Of a DNA stretch of 64,000 nt, positions 59,176 through 64,000 are shown one piece after another (the stretch's first letter is position 1; the number at the start of each line of letters is the position of its first letter). The stretch is from Halobacillus salinus (GTDB lineage: Bacteria > Bacillota > Bacilli > Bacillales > Halobacillaceae): positions 248,001-312,000 of the forward strand of contig NZ_SRJC01000001.1 in assembly GCF_004684905.1 (NCBI RefSeq), in the 5' to 3' direction. The position numbers were made by a program, and so were the translations under genes. The notes beneath the pieces were generated by a model, which ran no database searches, was not told the origin of the DNA, and saw only the letters and a list, made by a program, of their open reading frames with translations.

Positions 59176-61080
59176 TTATTCGACGGTGACGATGCCGGTG
59201 GTCCCGTGATCGTACTTGCCTTCTTTGTGCAGGTGGACTTGTTCACTTTCCAAGTTGGTGAAAATGACTGGTGTGACGACGGACGGTGCGTTGTCTTTCA
59301 CGTAGTCGAGGTCGACTTGGATGAGCGGTGTGCCTTTTTCTACAGATTGACCGTCTTCAACGAGGGATTCGAATCCTTTTCCTTCGAGTTTCACTGTGTC
59401 GAGTCCGATGTGAATGAGTACTTCGAGCCCGTTTTCCATTTGCAGTCCTACGGCGTGCTTCGTCGGGAAGACGTTCAGTACTTTGCCGTCGACTGGTGAA
59501 TGAATAATGCCGTCTGTCGGGTCGATGGCGAATCCTTGTCCCATCATACCTTGTGCGAAAACTTGATCCGGCACTTCAGAGAGTGGCATCACGTTTCCGG
59601 TCACAGGAAGGACGAGTCCATCTTTTGATACGGTTCTCTTTTCCGTTGTTGTGGTTTCGTTTGTTGTCGGTTCTGCGTCTGGTGCGGTCATGTTGTTTTG
59701 GTCGATTCGTTTGCGCATCGCTTCTGCGACGAACTCGACAGATGTACCGACGATGACCTGCAGGTTGCTCTTGCCGACTCTCATGACACCGCGGGCGCCG
59801 TTCTGTTTGATCGCCTTCTCATCGATGTCGTCACGATCTTCCATTTGCATACGAAGGCGGGTCGTGCAGTAATCGAGTGACTTGATGTTGTCTGGACCGC
59901 CGAGCGCTTTCAAGTAATGGTAGGCTTGTGCGTCGTAGTCTCCATCTAGTGTCGTGTTGTCTTCTGATTCTAGTTCGTCTTCATCTTCGCGTCCCGGCGT
60001 CTTCAAGTTGAGCTTGACGATCAGGAAGTAGAAAATGACGAAGTAAAGGGCTGCCATAATTAGACCGATGACGATGAGCATGAGCGGATTTTCAGAAATG
60101 TTGAAATTGAGCAGATAGTCAATCAGACCTGCTGAGAATCCGAATCCATGTCTGACATCGAACATGAAGGCAAGTACCATTGCGACACCTGTCAGTACAG
60201 CGTGTACCGCGTAAAGAAGCGGAGACAGGAACATGAACGAGAATTCGATCGGCTCGGTGACACCTGTGATGAACGATGTAAGTCCGATACTCAAGAACAT
60301 ACCGCCGACTGCGGCTTTTCGTTCTTTTTTAGCAGCGGCATACATAGCAAGACACGCGGCAGGCAGTCCGAACATCATGATCGGGAAGAATCCTGCCAGG
60401 AAGTGTCCGGCTGCAGGGTCTCCGTTCAAGAAGCGGTTGATTTCCCCTTTGACGATCTCGCCAGACCCGGTTTCAAACGTACCGAAGTCGAACCAGATCA
60501 GCGTGTTGATGACGTGGTGAAGACCGACTGGAATCAGCAGGCGGTTCAATACGCCGTAAACGCCGACGCCGAGCTCCCCAGCGTTTAGAATCCAATCTGC
60601 CGTAGCGTTTAATACATATTGTGGATATACCCAAATATAACCAAGAATAAAAGCAAGGACGACCATTGCTGCAGACGTGATAATCGGAACAAAACGCTTT
60701 CCTCCGAAGAACGATAGGAAGTCTGGGAACTTCACGTCGTTGTAGCGGTTGTATAGGACACCAGCGATGACACCGGCGATTACACCAGCGAACACGCCCA
60801 TGTTGACATCTTCGTTGATGGCACTGATTCCTTCATTCAAAACTAAGTAACCGATCGCACCGGATAGGGCGGCGGCTCCGCTTCCATCTTTCGCAAAGCC
60901 CATCGCAATCCCGATGGCAAAAATGAGAGCAAGATTTCCTAATATACCGTTTCCGGCTGCCGTCATGAATGGAATGTTGAGCATGTCTTCCATTCCGAGG
61001 CGTACGAGCAATGCCGCAGCGGGCAGAGTCGCAATCGGAAACATCAATGACTTACCAATACGTTGCAAAAAGTTAAGCAT
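59176..61080 (-). CDS. nagE: PTS N-acetylglucosamine transporter, EIICBA
   Basis: A 634-residue permease with order IIC-IIB-IIA. EIIC occupies about residues 1-380 (RIGKSLMFPIATLPAAALLV; VGLHHVINTLIWFDFGTFET; GVTEPIEFSFMFLSPLLYAV), EIIB about 405-480 with the phosphorylated Cys in SLDYCTTRLRMQMEDRDDI, and EIIA about 500-634 with the active His in LIHIGLDTVKLEGKGFESLV. It is the first gene of the nag operon. ATG 61080 has AGAAGGGAG upstream; a frame extending to 61140 has no binding site. Confidence 0.95.
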   Translation of the reverse strand: MLNFLQRIGKSLMFPIATLPAAALLVRLGMEDMLNIPFMTAAGNGILGNLALIFAIGIAMGFAKDGSGAAALSGAIGYLVLNEGISAINEDVNMGVFAGVIAGVIAGVLYNRYNDVKFPDFLSFFGGKRFVPIITSAAMVVLAFILGYIWVYPQYVLNATADWILNAGELGVGVYGVLNRLLIPVGLHHVINTLIWFDFGTFETGSGEIVKGEINRFLNGDPAAGHFLAGFFPIMMFGLPAACLAMYAAAKKERKAAVGGMFLSIGLTSFITGVTEPIEFSFMFLSPLLYAVHAVLTGVAMVLAFMFDVRHGFGFSAGLIDYLLNFNISENPLMLIVIGLIMAALYFVIFYFLIVKLNLKTPGREDEDELESEDNTTLDGDYDAQAYHYLKALGGPDNIKSLDYCTTRLRMQMEDRDDIDEKAIKQNGARGVMRVGKSNLQVIVGTSVEFVAEAMRKRIDQNNMTAPDAEPTTNETTTTEKRTVSKDGLVLPVTGNVMPLSEVPDQVFAQGMMGQGFAIDPTDGIIHSPVDGKVLNVFPTKHAVGLQMENGLEVLIHIGLDTVKLEGKGFESLVEDGQSVEKGTPLIQVDLDYVKDNAPSVVTPVIFTNLESEQVHLHKEGKYDHGTTGIVTVE

Positions 61081-61115
61081 ACAATTTGGCTCCCTTCTAA
61101 AGTTGAAATACATAG

Positions 61116-61129
61116 TGAAAACGTTTACT
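61116..61129 (+). promoter_or_regulatory. cre-like site upstream of nagE
   Basis: TGAAAACGTTTACT matches cre at 13 of 14 positions and lies between the nagE promoter and start codon, a typical CcpA roadblock position. The site is near-palindromic, so the strand is nominal. Confidence 0.7.
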
Positions 61130-61135
61130 GAAGCT

Positions 61136-61164
61136 ATCATAACATCAATACATATAGTTGTCTA
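61136..61164 (-). promoter_or_regulatory. sigma-A promoter of the nag operon
   Basis: On the minus strand TAGACA (61159-61164) and TATGAT (61136-61141) are 17 nt apart. Confidence 0.65.
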
Positions 61165-61170
61165 TACCAG
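61155..61170 (-). promoter_or_regulatory. NagR operator (dre-like)
   Basis: The minus strand CTGGTATAGACAACTA resembles the NagR/YvoA dre sites of B. subtilis (TGGTATAGA-type) and includes the -35 hexamer, so NagR should block RNA polymerase. Confidence 0.65.
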
Positions 61171-61179
61171 TTCTGTTTT

Positions 61180-61274
61180 GGGGACAGGGACCTTGTCCCA
61201 GTTTCATCACCACTTTAGGAAACTTCCCTGGAATTACTGTCACCCTAGTATTCTGGGACAAAGTCCCTGTCCCC
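61180..61274. repeat. inverted pair of palindromic arms
   Basis: GGGGACAGGGACCTTGTCCC (61180-61199) and GGGACAAAGTCCCTGTCCCC (61255-61274) enclose 55 bp. The pair lies between the divergent nag and siderophore operons, upstream of the nagE promoter, so here it is not next to a stop codon. Confidence 0.9.
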
Positions 61275-61285
61275 ATTCACTCATT

Positions 61286-61354
61286 TGATATTGACATTCA
61301 TTCTCAACTACAGTAGTCTATGGATTGAAGATGAAAATGATTCTCACTATCATT
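61286..61354 (+). promoter_or_regulatory. two Fur-box-like sites
   Basis: TGACATTCATTCTCA (within 61286-61306) and TGAAAATGATTCTCA (within 61332-61354) both approach the 7-1-7 Fur consensus TGATAATNATTATCA. They lie just before the siderophore-binding protein gene, as expected for iron-repressed uptake. Confidence 0.7.
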
Positions 61355-61370
61355 AAGGGAGGAATACATA

Positions 61371-62369
61371 ATGTTTAGCAAATCAAATAAGTGGTGGTTG
61401 GCAGCACTGGTCTTAGGGGTGGCTATGCTGCTTGCTGCTTGTGGTAATAGTGGTTCGGAGGAACCTGCTGATTCAGAAGGGGCTTCGGACGATTCTAACG
61501 GGGAAGAAACGGCGAGTGATGCTCGTGAAGTCGAACATTCGATGGGCACGACGACAGTGGAAGGGACGCCTGAGAAAGTTGTAACGCTTTTCCAAGGAGC
61601 GACCGACGCAGCGACCGAATTCGGAATCGAGCCTGCTGGTATCGTCGAGTCCTGGGTAGAGAAACCGATCTACGAATACTTACGCGATGACTTAGAAGGA
61701 ACACCGCTAGTCGGTGAGGAAACGCAGCCGAACTTGGAGGAGATCGCGGCACTGGAGCCGGATGTAATCATCGCTTCCAAAACACGTCACGAAGAAATCT
61801 ATGAAAAGTTGAACCAGATTGCGCCGACCATCATGATCGATCCATTGTTCGATTTCAAAAACACGGTCGAAGTGATGGGAGAGACATTGAACCAGCAGGA
61901 TAAGGCCGACCAAATCCTCTCCGACTGGAACGACCGCGTCGAAGATTTCCAGACGAAAGCGAAGGAAAAACTAGGCGAAGACTGGCCGATGAACGTATCA
62001 GTTATCAACTTCCGTAGCGACCACGCCCGCATATATTTCCAAGGATTTGCAGGCCAAGTGCTTAGCGACGCTGGGTTCACTAGACCAGATAGTCAACAGG
62101 AAGATGTCTGGGGCATCAAGCTGACAGACAAAGAGAGCATCACAGAAATGAACGCGGACGTCTTCTACATTTTCATGGACCAAGAGGACGTAGCGGTTAA
62201 GAAGACATACGAAGAGTGGACGAATCACCCACTATGGAAGAACCTGGACGCAGTGAAGAACGACCAAGTCTATCAAGTCGATCAAGTGACATGGAACATG
62301 GCCGGAGGAATCCGCGCTGCCAACCTGATGCTTGATGATCTGTATGACCGCCTGGAGCTTGAACAATAA
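61371..62369 (+). CDS. iron-siderophore ABC transporter substrate-binding lipoprotein
   Basis: A 332-residue lipoprotein. The signal ends LLAACG (Cys24) and an acidic Ser/Glu linker follows. The class III binding fold begins VVTLFQGATDAATEFGIEPA, with EEIAALEPDVIIASKTRHEE and PTIMIDPLFDFKNTVEVMGE typical of FhuD/FecB/YfiY-like proteins, ending DQVTWNMAGGIRAANLMLDD. It binds a ferric hydroxamate or citrate-type siderophore. AGGGAGG precedes the ATG. Two Fur-like boxes lie upstream. Confidence 0.92.
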   Translation: MFSKSNKWWLAALVLGVAMLLAACGNSGSEEPADSEGASDDSNGEETASDAREVEHSMGTTTVEGTPEKVVTLFQGATDAATEFGIEPAGIVESWVEKPIYEYLRDDLEGTPLVGEETQPNLEEIAALEPDVIIASKTRHEEIYEKLNQIAPTIMIDPLFDFKNTVEVMGETLNQQDKADQILSDWNDRVEDFQTKAKEKLGEDWPMNVSVINFRSDHARIYFQGFAGQVLSDAGFTRPDSQQEDVWGIKLTDKESITEMNADVFYIFMDQEDVAVKKTYEEWTNHPLWKNLDAVKNDQVYQVDQVTWNMAGGIRAANLMLDDLYDRLELEQ

Positions 62370-62378
62370 GATTGGACC

Positions 62379-62405
62379 AAAGATAGGAGAGCTTCTCCTA
62401 TCTTT
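62379..62405 (+). terminator. attenuating hairpin after the binding-protein gene
   Basis: AAAGATAGGAGA pairs perfectly with TCTCCTATCTTT over 3 nt, then GTTT. The short T run suggests partial termination so that the binding protein is made in excess of the permeases. Confidence 0.6.
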
Positions 62406-62426
62406 GTTTCTATGGAGAGAGATTTT

Positions 62427-63443
62427 ATGATGTCATTCACAACGAAAGCCTACATAAGATGGACCGTCCTCGCTATATCGCTTGCCGTCTTCCTGCTGGC
62501 TGCCCTCGCAAGTCTCGCTTTTGGAAAAGCATCGATCTCGCTTGCGGAAGTGTGGGGAGCACTTGTCCACTTTGATCCGGAAAGTACGGAGCATATCATT
62601 GTGCGCACTTCTCGTTTGACGAGGACATTGGTCGCGATCACGATTGGCGCAAGTCTCGCTGTCGCCGGAACATTGATGCAGGCATTGACGCGCAATCCGA
62701 TGGCTGCACCGGACCTGTTCGGTGTCAATGCGGGGGCACTCTTTTTCATCGTGTTCTCAGCGACCTTTTTCTCTGTCGAATCGCTAACGAACTACATGTG
62801 GATCGGATTCGCCGGTGCATTCGTCGCTTCGGTATTCGTCTACTTCCTCGGCTCGATCGGGGAGGACGGCTTGTCTCCGATACGGTTAGTACTCGCTGGA
62901 GCGGCAATCAGTGCTTTGTTCATCTCATTTACGCAAGGGATGCTCGTCCTTGATGAGCAGCGGATGCAGAGCGTTCTCTTCTGGCTGTCCGGTTCTGTTG
63001 CCGGGCGTAACATGGATATGCTGCTGCCAGTCCTGCCGTTTGTCGTCATCAGTCTGATCATAGCCTTTCTGATGGGCAAGCCGCTAAACATTCTCATGTC
63101 AGGAGAAGATGTGGCAAAAAACTTAGGGCAGAACACACTGTTGTTGAAACTTCTAGCAGGCGCCGTCATCGTCCTGCTCGCAGGAGGGTCCGTCGCCATC
63201 GCTGGCTCGATCGGATTCTTAGGACTCGTCGTGCCTCACATCGCCCGAGGTATCGCAGGCCCGAATTATCAATGGGTCCTGCCACTTTCCGGGCTTTTAG
63301 GAGCAACGCTGCTTCTACTATCCGATGTGGCGGCCCGTCTGATCATCGCCCCGCAGGAAATGCCGATCGGGGTCATGACCGCCTTGTTCGGAACGCCATT
63401 CTTCATCTATGTCGCACGCAAAGGGGTGAAAAAAAGTGACTGA
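62427..63443 (+). CDS. iron-siderophore ABC transporter permease (FecCD family)
   Basis: A 338-residue permease with about ten spans. The FecCD signatures are present: RLTRTLVAITIGASLAVAGT, MQALTRNPMAAPDLFGVNAG, VLLAGGSVAIAGSIGFLGLV and VPHIARGIAGPNYQWVLPLS, the last containing the cytoplasmic coupling helix. GGAGAGA precedes ATG 62427. It overlaps the next permease gene by 8 bp, so the two form the usual heterodimer. Confidence 0.94.
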   Translation: MMSFTTKAYIRWTVLAISLAVFLLAALASLAFGKASISLAEVWGALVHFDPESTEHIIVRTSRLTRTLVAITIGASLAVAGTLMQALTRNPMAAPDLFGVNAGALFFIVFSATFFSVESLTNYMWIGFAGAFVASVFVYFLGSIGEDGLSPIRLVLAGAAISALFISFTQGMLVLDEQRMQSVLFWLSGSVAGRNMDMLLPVLPFVVISLIIAFLMGKPLNILMSGEDVAKNLGQNTLLLKLLAGAVIVLLAGGSVAIAGSIGFLGLVVPHIARGIAGPNYQWVLPLSGLLGATLLLLSDVAARLIIAPQEMPIGVMTALFGTPFFIYVARKGVKKSD

Positions 63444-64000
63444 TCATTTTACGATACGTAACAAATCGAACGCCGTCTCGATGCAAATTCATAAGCGCTC
63501 GCTTTTTATTTTGACAGGACTTGCGTTAGCTGTGGTCGCAGCGTTCCTTGTCAGTTTGTCTGCCGGGAGCAGCTACATTCCACTGGGTACCGTCGTCCAG
63601 GAAGTGTTCGGAGAAAGTGAGCATGCATTTGTATTGAACGAACTGCGAATGCCGCGCGTCTGGCTTGCGGTCTTTGTCGGAGCAGGGCTCGGTGTATCGG
63701 GGCTCATTTTGCAAGGGATGATCCGAAACCCACTCGGTTCACCAGACATCGTCGGCGTCACTGGAGGTGCGTCGGTCGGGACGGTGTTGTTCATCGTCTA
63801 CTTGATGGGGGAAGTGAGCATCCAGTGGCTGCCGGTCGCATCTGTAACGGGCGCCGGTCTGATTACGGTGCTGATCTACCTGCTATCTTGGAAAAATGGC
63901 GTGACGCCAATGCGGCTGATCCTCGTCGGTATCGGTGTCTCTGCTTTGGCGAACGCCGTCGTGACGATGTTCATGGTATCAAGTGAGTCTGCCGTTGCTT
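63436..64000 (+). CDS. iron-siderophore ABC transporter permease (FecCD family), partial
   Basis: The 5' part (188 codons) of a second FecCD permease, running off the window. After a polar N-terminus it reads SLFILTGLALAVVAAFLVSL, LRMPRVWLAVFVGAGLGVSG and LQGMIRNPLGSPDIVGVTGG, the conserved opening of the family. GTG 63436 overlaps the preceding gene; AAGGGGTG is the likely binding site. The ATPase, if present, lies beyond the window. Confidence 0.9.
   Translation, partial: MTDHFTIRNKSNAVSMQIHKRSLFILTGLALAVVAAFLVSLSAGSSYIPLGTVVQEVFGESEHAFVLNELRMPRVWLAVFVGAGLGVSGLILQGMIRNPLGSPDIVGVTGGASVGTVLFIVYLMGEVSIQWLPVASVTGAGLITVLIYLLSWKNGVTPMRLILVGIGVSALANAVVTMFMVSSESAVA

Noticed and set aside
36241-61274. 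Reading the GGGGACAG arms simply as intrinsic terminators
   Set aside because: Only the copy at 49545 has a T run; most lack one, some are within or upstream of genes, and separate terminators lie between paired arms.

Overview
The window reads as chromosomal DNA of a low-to-moderate-GC, Gram-positive member of the Bacillaceae, probably a moderately halophilic genus such as Halobacillus or a close relative. Reasons are strong AGGAGG-type ribosome binding sites, frequent TTG and GTG starts, acidic proteins, many U-tailed terminators, catabolite-responsive (cre) elements, LicT antitermination, the lipid II flippase Amj, and a nag locus with a UPF0309 gene beside nagA/nagB as in related bacilli. 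The genus is inference. No rRNA, tRNA, CRISPR array, transposase or prophage was seen.

Layout. 0-6 kb: GNAT, small membrane proteins, an MFS exporter, a secreted nuclease-like lipoprotein, Amj. 6-11 kb: an orphan LytTR response regulator, a PAS-like protein, a degenerate PAS-GGDEF-EAL protein and a duplicated, probably sortase-anchored surface protein. 11-31 kb: an accessory region of short operons with five GNAT/NUDIX enzymes, methyltransferases, an aminoglycoside-phosphotransferase-like kinase, DinB, VOC, an MccF-like peptidase, an Imm-5-like gene, a PadR/HAAS pair and many small membrane proteins. It also holds broken genes: an RsgA zinc-domain remnant and a DUF3267 gene interrupted by TGA. 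31-36 kb: a beta-glucoside locus (bglP and a 6-phospho-beta-glucosidase) with licT, two terminator/antiterminator leaders and cre sites. 36-44 kb: a MacB-like ABC transporter, a PadR-HAAS-TolB operon, a methyltransferase and small membrane genes. 44-49.5 kb: a CitA/CitB-type two-component system followed by the tricarboxylate transporter operon tctCBA with a perfect cre. 49.5-56 kb: three paralogous membrane proteins, a short chemotaxis-type receptor, a GNAT, a STAS-like protein and a PLP-dependent decarboxylase. 55.7-61 kb: an N-acetylglucosamine operon (nagE-nagA-nagB-nagR plus UPF0309). 61.3 kb to the end: a Fur-type iron-siderophore ABC uptake operon, cut by the window edge.

How they work together. 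Sugar and acid uptake dominates the right half. Beta-glucosides enter through BglP, and LicT antiterminates both itself and bglP. N-acetylglucosamine enters through NagE, is deacetylated by NagA and deaminated by NagB to fructose-6-phosphate, under NagR and CcpA. Di- or tricarboxylates enter by TctABC under the adjacent sensor kinase and CcpA. Ferric siderophore uptake follows iron starvation.

The most unusual signals are three. First, a dispersed family of 20-bp palindromic arms (GGGGACAGG..CCTTGTCCC type), confined to 36-61 kb and mostly in inverted pairs; in four cases the arm overlaps or abuts a TAG stop codon, and in one it encodes the end of a receptor protein. Second, four genes have an ideal ribosome binding site placed 6-8 nt before ATC or ATA with no NTG codon in a usable position. 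Third, a PadR-family gene has a promoter and perfect operator so close to its ATG that the mRNA should be leaderless.
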